Below are positions 23,239 to 36,190 of a stretch of 64,000 bases of DNA, one piece after another. Numbering within the stretch: the first letter of the stretch is position 1; each line of letters starts with the position of its first letter. Origin of the DNA: Solen grandis (Eukaryota; Mollusca; Bivalvia; Adapedonta; Solenidae); the NCBI GenBank assembly GCA_021229015.1, contig CM037794.1:43599774-43663773 (forward strand), written 5' to 3'. The position numbers were made by a program, and so were the translations under genes. Below the pieces are notes generated by a model, which ran no database searches, had not been told where the DNA came from, and saw only the letters and a list, made by a program, of their open reading frames with translations.

Positions 23239-23250
23239 CCCCCCCCCCCC
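23239..23250. repeat. Poly-C run (12)
   Basis: Twelve consecutive C residues after a CT-rich stretch. Confidence 0.95.
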
Positions 23251-26200
23251 TACATTACATATATTGAAACTTTGCGGGGAACGGAAATTGACATCGCTTG
23301 ACATTATGGTGGTTTTAACTTTGTACAGATTTATGCTACCTTTGAGTTCTATGCTCTGTTCGATCAGTCTCATATTCAACTAACATATTCTTTAATGAAT
23401 TTACACCATGAGGTATCTTTAAGGCAGACATTTCATCAGTGTACTATTGAATATTAAGACTAGAATGTCTAGACTTCTGAAACACATGATGGCATTTACA
23501 AGCATGCTGTATAATTATTAATCACACTTCAGGTGGCAGTACCACCGATGCTGCCGGCTGACCCCATATTCATGGCAAGTGAAAAGGTTAAATATAGTGA
23601 AGCCATTAAATGTGTCGAATATTGCGTCACAACACACAATCCTGACACTAGCCGAAATAAAATAATAAAATTATTATAAATAATGAATAATCAAATGATA
23701 CAGTTCTGATTAACTTTAAACACGAATGAAATAAAATAAATAACTATTAAGAGTTGTAGTGTTTAGTAACTCGAAACAACACTGATTTGTATCTGATTTA
23801 AAAAGGTATCTTAAAAGAGAAAAACGTTTTAATGAAATAAAATATGAGGGGTGGGGGGACATGTTTGTGTTTTGGGGCGGGGGTCTAATCTGATATTTTC
23901 AAAGAGTAAAAGTTCCACAATTCTTGTAAATTATGATGGTTCACAAGTATTCCAAGTTTCAAAACAATAGGTTTGATAGCTTAGGTGAAAAGCATGAAAC
24001 TTAACCAGAAATGAATGACGACGACGCCAGAGTGATGACATTACTTAATGATTTTAAAAATACAGAGTTAAAATTGATATAATATCGCAGTGTGCTGTTT
24101 TCATGTTTTAATCACTATATTTTCATTTGAAAGTATGGTTCCAAAATCGCCCGCTTAAGCTTGTTTCATTTGAGTTTGCTGGAAGCATTCATTTTAAAAT
24201 TGGATTCTATTATTCTTGATACCAAAGTTTTTAATTATCATACGCTCGTTGTTTAATAAAAAACACATCAATTTTTCATATTAAACTTTTGACGTTTTAT
24301 CACATAAAATAATTGGCTTCACTTTCAAATAAATATTGGATATTAAATATCCTCACTTTTTGGAAAATTGAATTTATAAAACGATATTTGCGTTAAATAT
24401 TAGTACAAGACGACCGGTGACACCAGCATTTTTAAGAAACAATACCCTGGCACGGGAGTTTACGGAAGTGTGTCCGCCAGGTTTGCGGGTAATTAATGAT
24501 GCATACTGTATCGCATGCACATGGTGCAAAAGGTCACCGATACAAAATGACTGAACAAAATTCCGAAAGCGGCGAAAATGAAAGTTCTTAAAAGGGAAAA
24601 AGACCGAAACATAGAAAAGACTGGTGAAAAGAACTCTATGAAGTATTGGATATTTGAGGCGTTCCGCACACTTATAATTTTTCCTTTATTATAATATTTG
24701 AAATCACAAAATAAGCATTAGAAGAATTAATGTTTTCGAGGAGCAATAATAGTGCTGTCACAGCGAAATGTAGTTTGGCGTGTTAAACTTGCAAACTGTT
24801 TTTGCCTTATCAACATTCATAACGTTGCGAACGTTTCCGAATGCGATCAGATTGTTTCCAGCTTTCTTAGGTAAACTTTGTGTATTCTCTAAGGTGAAAA
24901 AGTCGGTGTATTTTATGGTCGTTATGTTCAAAGTTTACAAAGGGTCTCGTAGTTGTAAAATTAAACGAAGGAAGGGTGGATTTTATTTTTGCTATATTTT
25001 TAATATCGCATTTTCGGCAATTACCATCATAAAGTCACCAAAACCTTTTAATGTGAAATCAATCTCGTATAGCGCAGGTTAACCTAATCAGAGAATATGA
25101 AATGGTGTTTATACCCATGGAGAAATACGTTGACAAATAGATTCAATGCACAAATAAGAACAACCCCCTTGACACTATAACAAATTGCCACAAACGCTAG
25201 CCCCACGTCATGAAATTATGACAGTAATGTAATACCATTATTAAGGACGCAAGCTTCCATCAAGAATGAGTTCAGATTCATGGCATATTTTATTTATGCC
25301 TGGGGCTTTCTAAGGCTGCCATAAGCACTCTTGTATTTCAAAGGGAAAGAAAGATGGATCTGTTTCACAAACTGTGTCTATTTCTCTTAATTCTCCAGTC
25401 AAGGCTTGTCCATTTCATATATGCCGCCAAGCATAAATGGTAAAACATTGCTTGATATTTATTATGGTTCATGCCAGCATTTTGTACACGGTAATATTTC
25501 AGGACTGGAGCTTGTGTTAACATTGTAGAAGTTCCGGCGTTGTAGGCATGGTCTGGTAACAAAATTGAGTTGATGGTGTAAGGGTCAGTCGACTGCTGGA
25601 CTCTTCTACCAGGGTCGTTGATTTGATGTTATGCCGGTCGATTTCATTTGAGAGTATTTGATCGTTGTAGTAGAGGAAAACGGAATTGTCTGTGTTACAT
25701 CGTTATGGCGTGACCTGATTTTGAGAATACCCAGAAAAATTAACATAGATTTAACATCTTTCAGACGTAAGATCCTTTAAGCTTCTGGTTCTTGATATTC
25801 ACAATACTTTATTCTTTAAAGAACTGTGATATTTATTATGAACAATATTCAAATAAGGCTACAAAATAGTTCTCGTGAAACGTCGACGGTTTTACTCACA
25901 TAAGCATGATTGACAAGTTGTTTGGTTCGATTTAATTCGATCCTTCAATAGTGTTTTAACCTTCCTCTCATAAACTCTCATTCTATCCGAATATCGAATG
26001 CAGATATATGTTTCAGCCTATTCTATAAAAGCAAAAATGTTGTTTATAACAGCTAGTTTTATAATTGACATTTAAAAATGTTAATTCTTTTTTCACCTCT
26101 ATGAAATACCCAGCATTCAAGATGTAGTAACAATGGTCCTGGCTAAAACCAAAGGTATTATTGTGCTTCTGAACATATTAAAAGAGTTTACACAATGAAA

Positions 26201-27188
26201 TAATTACTAACACACATGCTTCGTATGTGAAAACATTAAACACAATGATAGATATTACAAATATATATATTATTTACCAGATGGAAACAAGCAAAATCGT
26301 GACCTCTCCTTATCTTTACAATCTAAACATGTCAGCCCCCAACCCCCTTTTTCAATTTGGTTCTGAAGCTTTGTAAAATAACACATGTAATGAAAATTAA
26401 CATTAACATTAGGATATACTCGGATTTATTTCTTGCCTTTGTTTACTAAAATATTAATCTGTTAATATCGTGCCCTGATATGTTAATTGCCCCGAATTTC
26501 TCCCCATAATGATGTACTCTTATTACTGACTCGTACATAACGAAATAAAACCAATTAAATGAAGATGTTTCATTATTATTTTTAATATTCTAATATCAAC
26601 GAAGGAATATTTTGATCGCTGAAATGCATTAAACGTTTTAGTTTTGTTTTTTGTTGATCTCAAATATCTTTGATTCTGTCAGATCGATCGATATACTGAG
26701 TTAAAGCCAAGTCGTGCATGAATTATTAATAGATATTTATCCACCTAAAAGAAGTTTATATTCGTGTTTTGTTTCTGATTTTAATTGTTCTTGTTTTTTT
26801 TATTTCACACGAATGTTAAATATTAACAACTGTAAGCCGAATATGATTTATTTCAGAAACTTATTAAAAGAATGCGATCTAAATCGATCTCATAATATTA
26901 CATAAAATGGGGCAAAGCTTAATGACAACAGAAGTTACACTTTTGCTAAAAATGAGGAACATTCCACGATTTTAACACATGCTACCTATTGTAAAATTTT
27001 GTTAATTTCCTAAAAGAAGGCTTAAACACTAAAAGTTTCATTTTAAAATCTTCGTCTTTTTATTTACTGACGTATTTATACTAAGCTTGTGATGATGTTG
27101 AAAAGTAAAAGCGCTAAAACTAAAGACATAACCTATAAAGTTGGATGTCGTAAATGGTTATTGTAACATGTAATCATCAGTTGGAGAT
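23251..27188. other. Long stretch without recognised genes
   Basis: Mostly AT-rich. The only coding-like block is on the - strand at about 25365-25720, where two overlapping frames are open (RLTLTPSTQFCYQTMP and ILLPDHAYNAGTSTMLTQAP). It matches no family I know. Otherwise nothing was seen. Confidence 0.4.
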
Positions 27189-28204
27189 TGTTACGCCCTA
27201 CTGGTACGCCTGCTTTACTCAATGTCAAAATGACCCGTATGGAACACTGCCGGATCGCTGCTGCCGGTTACCCTAGGTCTAGGATGGCTGTCTCTTGCTT
27301 TGCCCCCGACAGGTCTCCAAGTCCTTAACTATCTGTGTTGTGTGGACTCCAACTTTAATAACTGAGTGGCTTTAAATCAGTAACTAGATCTAACTCACAG
27401 GGACTTAATAGTAAATACAACACTTCTCATTGTTTACAGATTTAATAAATTAAAGTAAGTAACTTAAAAATATAAATACATTGTATATCTAGATCTAACA
27501 TAAACCTTTTCGATCGACCAGTAAGAACGTCGAGAAAAATGCGAAGTTAACTTCTATTATTACCCGTAAAAATACTATAAATTTATAACAAAACGGGCGG
27601 TGGCTACAAGCTGATAACAAAGTTTTAAACATCAACGTATAGTTTACCAAGTACGTTTTACAACTATATTGTTAACTAGAATAAGTATTTCGATAAAAAC
27701 TTAATCATATAAATATAGGTTCAGAGCGCGACTGTGAAATAAACAGGATATTCACTTATAAATAAACAAATAAAGTATCGCACATAAGTTGTGCTGGGAA
27801 AATGCACTACTTCAATGAGAAAAAAATAAAACAGTTAAAATGCGACCTAGCGTGGAATTCAGAAGCGTTGGAGTCCCAGAACTATCCGTGGACTCGGTAT
27901 TTATACTAAATAGGGGTACACAGCCCACATATGTGAGGTTCTCACCCCACACTGTGATCTGTAGACACACAGTTCACTGCGTGAACTGTGGGCTTAAAGC
28001 TCACAGAAATGGAAGCCTGTATAATACATGGCATTAATAACCCTTAACGCAATGTATAGATAAAACAAGTTTAAATAAATATAAAACTATCATTAACCTC
28101 AAAAATACGCTTCCTTGAATTTGACAGTTGATTCGTGTTCTCATTCTGTATAGTATGTATATACTTATGTATATGTTCCAGTCCCAAAGATCTGCTGTAG
28201 CACA
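27189..28204 (-). repeat. 3' LTR of the gypsy relic (probable extent)
   Basis: On the - strand it starts TGTGCTACAG after the polypurine tract AAGAGGAGAA (28214-28205) and ends GGCGTAACA at 27189, giving TG...CA ends and about 1016 bp. The terminal 139 bp match the other LTR without gaps; the rest has no counterpart there, so the start is inferred from the tract. Confidence 0.6.
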
Positions 28205-28906
28205 TTCTCCTCTTGATTTGATGCCAAACTCACTCAAGTGTTCGATGGGTTCAGAACACGTCTCATCAGGGACAGATGATTTCCTGGTGCCCAGATGGTG
28301 GATGGCACATACGCCGGCACTGAAAGGGATGCTAAGGGCTAATACCCTACAAATGGGATCAAACCCGTCGCAGACATAGGGGTTGCCACATATTCTACAC
28401 ATTGTGACAACAGAGATGTTGTCGACAGGCAGGGCCGCATGGGGTCATATGCTGCACGGTATTGGCCACAGCAGTACTCGCTGACTTGGGGACGGGAATT
28501 GGCTGCTGATCTACTGATGAGGACTTTGGTGACAGCAAGGCCATTAGAGCGTTTGGCGTCACCCTGGTAGTTACGTGGTTCTGGTTGGTGGACTTGACTG
28601 GTGCAAACTCCTCGAATGGATCGGCTGGCCTCGAAAACTGATCCTCGATGTGGTCCTCCAGAAGCGCTTGTCGGTAGTCGATGCCCTCAAGGAATCTGCC
28701 GTGGTGCTATGTTGGACACAAGATACTGCCTTCCGGAAGAACTGGCCCCAAGTGCATCTGCCATCATAAGGTGCCGTCTGCACTCGGCCAGGTCTTTTTC
28801 AAGTTGGTCTTGGGTGAGGCACCTTAACAGAGACTACAATAGTTAGCTGCATCGTCCAAGCTGAGGTGATATTTAAATATGTGATCCATCACACGGTACC
28901 TCTCTG

Positions 28907-29422
28907 CTATGTAGGACAGTTTGCGACCGCTACAATGTAGGCAGGCGTACAACCGCTATCAGACAACAACTTTCCCATTTGCCAAGATGATGGCATCAGC
29001 TCTGTCCGCCTATGGCACTTCTTAAAAGGCCCGCACTTCAGAGGTTCAATGGTGTCATCATTATCGCAGTCACAATCCCGTGGATCTTCACACATAGAGA
29101 GACCGTCACAATGTGCTTGGAAGGTACTGGATGGCGAAATGGTTCGCAGCGGGGATCTCAATCCACCTTGCAACTTTTCCATTAGGCTCTTTTAGGCTTA
29201 AAAGCCACACCAGAGTTTGGTGATCACTTCGAACGATGGATTTTCACCCAAGTAAGTACTGCCTAAAATACTGCACATGGTATACCACAACCAGGAGCTT
29301 CTCTCGGTCACACAGTAATTTCGCTCAGCCTTGTTCAACGATCGGCTTGCGTATGAGATAACTGTTTCACGACCCGCTTGCATCTGAGATAAAACCCCGC
29401 CTATCCCCACCCGAGGCATCAA
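28907..29422 (-). pseudogene. gypsy pol: RNase H remnant
   Basis: GIGGVLSQMQAGRETVISYASRSLNKAERNYCVTE is the RNase H core of Ty3/gypsy pol (described here in two parts: GIGGVLSQ and YASRSLNKAERNYC). The next block ends CGPFKKCHRRTELM, as in mollusc gypsy elements after RNase H. Frames are broken. Confidence 0.8.
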
Positions 29423-29608
29423 CGTCTAGGTAGAGGTCTCCCCCGTCATTTAATGGATAGCCCATTACATCAGCCCCAATTCGTTTGGCCTTCAAGCCGT
29501 CAAATGCCATCTGACATTTAGACGTCCAGTGGAAGGCGGCGTCCTTCTTAGTGAGATCAGTCAGCGGTCTTTGATGAAGCGCCGGTAGTAGGATGCTGTC
29601 GCTACAAA

Positions 29609-30300
29609 CTACCTAACTTGCTTTGACGTCGTTGGTTTTGCCCAGTCAGCCACCTTTGATACATTGGTGGAGTCTGGTCGCACACCTTCTTCTGTCACTA
29701 TATGGCCTAGAAAAACCACCTCTGACTGGAGTAGGTTGCATTTGTCAGGCCGCAACTTCAACCAAGATCCCTTTATTCTAGAAATAACTTCATCAACTCT
29801 TCCCAAGTGTTCCTCAAAATCCACGGCATGCACAATAATATCATCTACATAAACTGGGCAGGTAAGCCATTGTAGGTCTTTTAAGACCAATTCCATTGTT
29901 CGCTGGAAGGTGCTGCAGCTATTGCTCAAGTCAAACGGCATTCTGGTCATCTCGAACAGACCGTATTTACAAGTAAATGTACTTTTCTGATGTCATAACT
30001 CTTCATAGGAATTTGGAAGTACCCCAAGGTGAGAACAAATGAGCTGAAGAGACTCATCCCTGCCATAGCATCAAGACAATCCTGAGCCTTCTCCTCGGCA
30101 GCAAATGCAAGCGGAACACTCCCAGGTCTTTGCTTGATGGGTGCTGCATCCCCTTTGTCAATAGGGTGTTCTGCGAGATTGGTTATGCCAATGTCCCATT
30201 CAATCTTTGAAAAGGTATCGTTGTATTAATTAAGCAGAACTAAAACTGCACCCTTCTCTTCATGGCTCTTCCCCGTTGTTGATTTCTAAAAAAGACCCTG
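29609..30300 (-). pseudogene. gypsy pol: reverse transcriptase remnant
   Basis: From 30300 down, DIGITNLAEHPIDKGDAAP is followed abruptly by DCLDAMAG and LGYFQIPM, so the fingers region between (about 60 residues in related elements) is deleted. Then RMPFDLSNSCSTFQR, the catalytic box YVDD, EEHLGRVDEV, KLRPDKC and VVFLGHIV follow in the usual order. Stops interrupt the frame near 29950. Confidence 0.88.
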
Positions 30301-30341
30301 CAAGTGATCCGATACAGTCACAGTATCGTGATTTACTGTCC

Positions 30342-31113
30342 TCACACTGTGCTCACTTCCTCTTTCTTCAGTGTTCCCACTCTTCTTACACTACACACGT
30401 TTTCCACCTCACTCTCGTTTTCCCTGTCAGCTAGGACACTTACAATTCTCTCTATCTGCTCTGCTTTGCCTATATGGGCATCTTGCCGCAGCACATCACA
30501 TGCAAAAGGATGAAGTATACGAAACGTACAAGTCGGTCCTCTGTTTATGTCTACCAACATTGAAGCCATTACCAGCTGTAAGTTCTCAGTTAAGATTTCA
30601 TTTGTTTCAACAAGTTACTCCGCTGCCCTCCCACAGTCATCCATCTCTTCCCTTTCTACATACACCTCGACTATCGCCTCAGCCTTACCCGGCACACATA
30701 TGCCATCTGCAACTGTTACTCGTCTTGACCTTGTCCTCTTACCCACTTGGAGACAAGGGATCTCTATACCCTCTAGAACTACCAACCCCTTGCTCAGTAG
30801 CAAGGCTGCTGCCTTGCGCATAAACCCCGTCACAAAGTCCTTTATTTTCCTTGAGAACTTGTCCAGTCTTATCAACTTTGGTTTCCGCTATGTGGTCTCT
30901 TTCCTCTAACTGGACCGGCTTTTGGCCACTGGAGTGGGTCCCTGGAAGAAGTTTAAAGTCTGATTTTCTTTGGGTGCATTTCTTTTTGCTCAAGTCATCA
31001 CCTCGCCAATTTCTGTTTCCTGATGCATCCTGCCTCCTCTTTTCTGGGCAATCCCTCGCATAGTGGCCTATACCATGACAGCTAAAGCATTCTACCGGTC
31101 TCCTGTACAGCAC
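30342..31113 (-). pseudogene. gypsy nucleocapsid zinc knuckle and pre-RT linker
   Basis: CFSCHGIGHYARDC is a CX2CX4HX4C zinc knuckle. Downstream frames give VADGICVPGKAEAI and HIGKAEQIERIVSVL, the linker between protease and RT. The D(S/T)G protease active site is not seen, so the protease core appears deleted. Confidence 0.75.
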
Positions 31114-31201
31114 TTTGAGCCTCTTTGAGCCTCTTCCTATTTTCCTAACCTCTCCAAGTTTTTCATCTAGACATTCTCATAGTCGGTTTCGCTATTGTCC
31201 T

Positions 31202-32443
31202 TCAGCGTTGTTTCCCAAGTATTGGTACCACTCTGTGATGCACCCTCTCTAGTACTCTGGAAACCTTGCCCTGATTAACCTCTTCATCTGGCATTGCTCT
31301 TCTAGTTGTCTTGTACTTCCGGTCTGTGCTCCAGCTATTGCGCGTCTGTATAAAGTTGACATGGTATACAGCTTCATATATTGTCTCCGGTAACTTGTGA
31401 AATTCAACTTCAAATCTTATCTCATTGTCCCGAAGCCCATCCAAAAATGTCCGCACTAAATCTTCCTCTCTAGTTCTTTTGTCTCTATACCCATGTGCTT
31501 TATCGTACAACATTTTACCGTTTGAAGCATACTCCTCACTGTCTCTCCAGTCTTCTGATTCCGCCGACTAAATTTTCCCGCAAATACCCTGCTCGTTTCC
31601 ACCACACTTGTGCATCTCCTTTATAACTTCCCGGTAACTTCTTAATGCTTCTCTTGGTAGTTGTCCATACAGAAATTGTGCAGATTGACCTTTTATGCGA
31701 GGCAGAAGCCGATCCAGACGATCTTCATAATTCCCATTGTGCCTCTTTGCAATTGCCTAAAACCTGGCTATCCACACCGTCCATTCCCCCCTTCCTTTAA
31801 AATCTGGGATATTAACATTGCTGCTTGTTCTAGTGACATACCCCCTATTTGTTCCAACGGATTCATTCTAGGACCAACCTGCCGTCCTGAACCGATTGTG
31901 CATCTCCTTTATTACTTCCCGGTAACTTCTTAATGCTTCTCTTGGTAGTTGTCCTTACATAAATTGTACAGCTTGACCTTTTATGCGTGGCAGAAGCTGA
32001 TCCAGACGATCTTCATCATTCCCATTGTGCCTCTCTGCAATTGCCTCGAAACTGGCTATCCACACAGTCCATTCCTCCTTTCCTGTAAAAGCTGGGATCT
32101 TAACATTGCTGCTTGTTCGAGTGACATACCCCCTATTTGTTCCAAGGATTCTTGGCCTTCCGTAACCTCCACAACCATCTTCCCAATGCTGAGACCCTTG
32201 GACCGGCTGAATTTGAGTTGTTATTGAACTGATACCCCTTTGCCATTCCTGATTGCTACTACACGGCCCCCAACCCCCGCCCCAATTCCTATAGTTGAAT
32301 GGGTATCTGACCATATGAGACTCAGATCCACCATTTGTGCCATTCATCTTAAAAGCACTAGTATCGTTCATCGACCCAATATGTTGCGGAATGTTGACAT
32401 TACTTTGAGGCGTTGCCTGTTTCAGTACTTTAAGCTCGGACAC
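31202..32443 (-). pseudogene. gypsy gag remnant
   Basis: The N-terminal part includes KIPAFTGKEEWTVWIASFEA and DEDRLDQLLPRIKGQAVQFM, the gag core of these elements. A second block reads RTREEDLVRTFLDGL and RFEVEFHKLPETIYEAV. Between them a 288-bp tandem duplication (31608-32152) repeats the first core, with about 10 percent divergence. Confidence 0.8.
31608..32152. repeat. Tandem duplication of 288 bp within gag
   Basis: 31608-31895 and 31896-32152 align at a constant offset of 288 (TGCATCTCCTTTAT.ACTTCC at both starts, ACATACCCCCTATTTGTTCC at both ends). Confidence 0.9.
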
Positions 32444-32784
32444 GCCTCCTTCAAAATTCCAGAGATGTCATTTAGAACCTTGTCTGGCTTACTAGGCCTT
32501 GATTATTAACCGTCGTCGTGATTGTCGGTGTGTCAGCTATTTGTTGCATATTACTTTGCTCGGGCCTTGCGTCACATTGTATATGGTTTGACGATTCTAC
32601 TGTGGTTTCGTAGGCTACTAAGCTTTGCATGCTGTTTGCTCTAGATAGTGTACCTTGGTTCTTTGATCCTGAAAAAACACCTCTCTGTCGCTTCCAGCAG
32701 GGGTGTGGCCTTGCATTTCTTAATATTTAATTTATAGGTGTAATATGTTCGAATCTCTTGATCCTCCTTGAAAATATGGGGATT

Positions 32785-32799
32785 CCACTTCTGACACCA
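32785..32799 (-). other. Primer-binding site, tRNA-Leu type
   Basis: On the - strand TGGTGTCAGAAGTGG lies 6 bases after the LTR end. It is complementary to the 3' end of animal tRNA-Leu (CCACTTCTGACA plus CCA). Confidence 0.8.
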
Positions 32800-32805
32800 A
32801 AAATA

Positions 32806-32944
32806 TGTTATGCCCTACGGGTACGCCTGCTTTGCTGAATGTCAAAATGGCCCGTATGGAACACTGCCGGATCGTTGCTGCCGATTACCCTATTTCTTAG
32901 ATAGCTGTCTTTTGCTTTGCCCCCGACAGGTCTCCAAGTCCTTA
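32806..32944 (-). repeat. 5' LTR, recognisable U5 part
   Basis: 139 bp matching 27189-27327 without gaps, ending GGCATAACA on the - strand. Beyond 32944 similarity to the other LTR stops, so the outer boundary is unknown. Confidence 0.8.
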
Positions 32945-33772
32945 TTTTTTTTTCTCTGGTATTCAAGAAGAAGTGTTGATTCAGTACGGTATCGCGCCAT
33001 AGCAAATTGACACGTTATCAGAGTCGCTCGATTTCTCCTGAACTCACGTCAATCAGACTCAGAGTTTCCCCTATACGTCGACTGTGCCAAAAATAAATAG
33101 TTTTATACAATATATACAAGAAGAACAATGATCCAAAGTAAGGTGTAAACCTAGGCGAGTAAAAATATTCAAACAAACAGCAAATGGTTCTCTGTAACCA
33201 AAAAATAAACCTTGTCCCAAATATTTGCGTTAAAAGTTAGTTGATTTAACTACGCAGAAAGAGAAATTCAACACATACTGCCTCGACACCATTGGCATTG
33301 ATCTGCGATTTGTTTACGAAGCCCATAGACTGCTTGTATCCCCCACCCCAATCTCTGTACGTTATTTATTTGGCAACATGTTCACCAAAACTAAAAAAAA
33401 AATCAAAAAAAATCGTGCGTTTGCTGCACGATTATAGCGCGATCCCGAACAATGCCCATGGGTGGAATGTGCAATGCCAGCGGGCTTCGGGCTTATGATT
33501 TTTAAAAATTCGTATAAAACCTTAATAGCTGCAGGGCCCGTGAAAATTACCTCCGCAAGAATGCTGCACAGAAAGGTAAACTCATCGCAGAATTCAAATG
33601 TATATATTAGATTTTGGGGCCCACTATGGCTCAGGTGTATCGGGCCATTGTAAGTAGTTATCCATGTTTGTGCTTTGTTTTGTATTTCACTACATCGCTA
33701 GTTTTACAGTTATTTGGGGAGGTTTGACTACACGTGGGAAATATAGTGCTACCACTCTGTATACTGTAAAAT
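32945..33772. other. Stretch without recognised genes
   Basis: It may include a diverged U3 of the 5' LTR. A short GC-richer open block at 33430-33600 has no recognisable family. Confidence 0.4.
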
Positions 33773-33773
33773 C

Positions 33774-33956
33774 ATTTATTTTCGTTGACTTTGTACCTAA
33801 GGGAATTTCGTGGGTACATTTTATCCTTGGATCTATGCTCTAGAAAACGTGAGGTCTATATAAGAGACAAATTTTCGCGGGGAATAGTATTCATGGGTAA
33901 AACCCTTCACGAAATCGACGAAAATTAGTGTCCCACGAAAATTATTAATTTTACAG
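33774..33956. mobile_element. MITE with CTGTAAAAT ends and TA duplication
   Basis: The ends CTGTAAAAT and ATTTTACAG are inverted and flanked by TA on both sides (33772-33773, 33957-33958). The inner arms continue with TTTTCGT motifs, and CTTCACGAAATCGACGAAAA-like stretches pair with the left arm. TA target and short length suggest a Tc1/mariner-superfamily MITE. Confidence 0.8.
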
Positions 33957-33958
33957 TA

Positions 33959-35736
33959 CCACATTATACCACATCCACTCAATTTTAGTATTAGAAGTAC
34001 CCACACGCGCCAAACACATAGGGGGAATAATTCTGTGTGGTGAATCTAGAAATTAAGATGAAAATAGGTACATACAAAGCCATAACAGAAGTCAAGTTTG
34101 TTTATACATCTAAAATAAATCGTGATAAGCAGTTCTACTGAGTTAACATCGTGTATTATTTTTAATCTATGCCGAAATTATTATAATCACAATAGATATG
34201 TCACAGTAGGTTACGTCTGAAAAAGTTATGCATTTCTAGATATATATCCGAAATGCTCATGGAGAAATAGGACTTATTATATCTGGTATTTCGCTCTTCC
34301 GTCATTGTATGTAAATGTGTGAAACTAGACCATATTATCAATTCAAGCTGACACATGAGCCCTGAATGTCAAAAATGATGGTATACCCTTTCAATACTTG
34401 GAAATCAATTTCAAAACAACTATAGAATAAAAGAGCATTTTGTTAATGTCAAGCTAAACTTTATGGTGATCTTTATAACGACTCCCTTGAGTGCGCTAAT
34501 TTGGAGAAAAAAAAAACATATTTCCAAAAAATATCAATTTATACTTTGAAATATTGCAAGATTTATATTTAACAATTATTAATATCAAAGATATTCTCAC
34601 GGTCGCATAGGAAGGCAGATTTTATGTTCGAGAAATAAATGAAAGGAAGAGGAAAAAGAAGTGGCGGGTGAACGACTTTGGGGCGCCCTTTTCTTACAAT
34701 TATCCGGTACCAGGCGTCATTCCACGTTAATTTTGTACTTACATATTTACTACTTTAAATAGAAACGCATTTAGATGGGTTTGACAGTTCCAAAGAACAG
34801 TGTATAGTTGCCATACGAGCAGATTCATGGCATTGATTTTTACATAGAATATATGTACTGGAAAAAAAGTTTTACATGTATGCCCATGTACGATCGCTAG
34901 TCATAATGTATAATTATATCTATGGCAATAGTAGAAAATACTGATTTAGATAAATAAATATATAAACTTTGTTTTCAGTTACGTTTGCTATGTAAAAGAA
35001 AAGGGGCCGTGTGCACGACTGAGTGTGGGGTTTTCTTGCAGCTAGTCAAATCTTGACAATAGATGGGAAAAGGGGGGCTTTAAATATGCACATGGTTTAA
35101 CAGATAAACAGACAAAGTAAAATGGTATCTGTCAAGATGTTTATACATTGTAATAAAATCCCCCTCCCCTACCGATTAATACATATGCTGGATTAATAGG
35201 CTAATTACATCTTCCGAGAATCAAACAAGTTCTTCCTTATTCTTTCTTAGGTTTGTTATCTTGTATTTTATATCCGTTGTCACGAATGGGATTTGTGAGT
35301 TAGTATTCCTGTTCTCTCCTGAATGTGTACTATCATAGTATATCTGGGTATGCGCGCGCGCGTGTGTGTGTGTGCGCGCATTCCTTTTTTTTTTCGTCGT
35401 AGCTGTATAAAATTGATCTTGACCTACTTCTTCAACCAATCAAATGTTGGTATGCAAATGAAACGGGAGTAAATGCAATGCTATCATTGGCTTGTATAAT
35501 TTATTTTTAAATATTTAGGATACTAGTATTCCAATTAAAAATGGGAGCTTTAGGTTGCATATATCTTCCTACTTGATTTAACAGGTTTCTTTAAACATGA
35601 AAGGTAACACAGTTTTAACACTTTCTTATCAATTTAGGAATGCTGTTTTGCCAATATGATTTAAAACAACTAAATAAGAAGCCGACGTGTGTCTATTTTT
35701 AGACCACATTTTACCCCTTATTTGTATAAGTTGGAG
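33959..35736. other. Stretch without recognised genes
   Basis: Contains a GC/GT alternating run at 35350-35379 (GCGCGCGCGTGTGTG) that could adopt Z-DNA. Nothing else was recognised. Confidence 0.4.
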
Positions 35737-36190
35737 TAAGACCACAATTACCTGCCCTTGGTTACCTGTATCCGGATGTGCCTACACAGAAAATAGTGAC
35801 CCTATTTATTGCTGAATTAAGGTGAGTTTTTGACTGAAAGACATGTAATAAAGGATTAAATTCTATAGAACACAGTTAAAATAGTCATAAATTGCCCAAT
35901 TTGGAGGCCTTATTGCACAACAACCTTAACAGTTGAGCATTACTGAGAGGGAATTTTTTAGAAAATTGGTGTGAAATGGCCGACCGGTGCACTAAATTCA
36001 TAGGTGTGTTATTTTGGCCTTAAATAGGTCAAAAAGTAGTCGGGTGACCCCATGTTTAAAATGTACATAATTATTTCTCTTGAATAGATTTATCTAATGA
36101 GGGTAAGTTTGGACGTTAATTTCCCTTACAGAAATTGTTATTTGCATATATGCTTATATAGCAAATATAGTAAAATTAATTGTGGTCTTA
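35737..36190. mobile_element. Candidate fold-back element, about 454 bp
   Basis: A perfect 14-bp inverted repeat TAAGACCACAATTA lies at both ends (35737-35750, 36177-36190). The interior is non-coding. Target duplication is not resolved, so the boundaries are provisional. Confidence 0.45.

Larger units (their letters stand above)
27189..32944 (-). mobile_element. Ty3/gypsy LTR retrotransposon relic
   Basis: On the - strand the order is 5' LTR (inner end at 32806), a primer site at 32799-32785, gag, a CCHC zinc knuckle, remnants of protease and RT, RNase H, then a polypurine tract and 3' LTR. All coding parts carry stops, frameshifts or deletions. Integrase motifs (HHCC, DDE) are not found: only about 700 bp separate the RNase H end from the LTR. 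The left flank has GAGAT before the LTR; a matching duplication on the right was not found. Confidence 0.88.

Noticed and set aside
24780..25082. 100-codon + strand ORF
   Set aside because: Lys/Phe/Ile-rich composition expected of AT-rich random sequence; no splice sites or motif.
30304..32509. Several + strand ORFs of 70-150 codons
   Set aside because: They are antisense shadows of the gypsy gag-pol sequence on the - strand.
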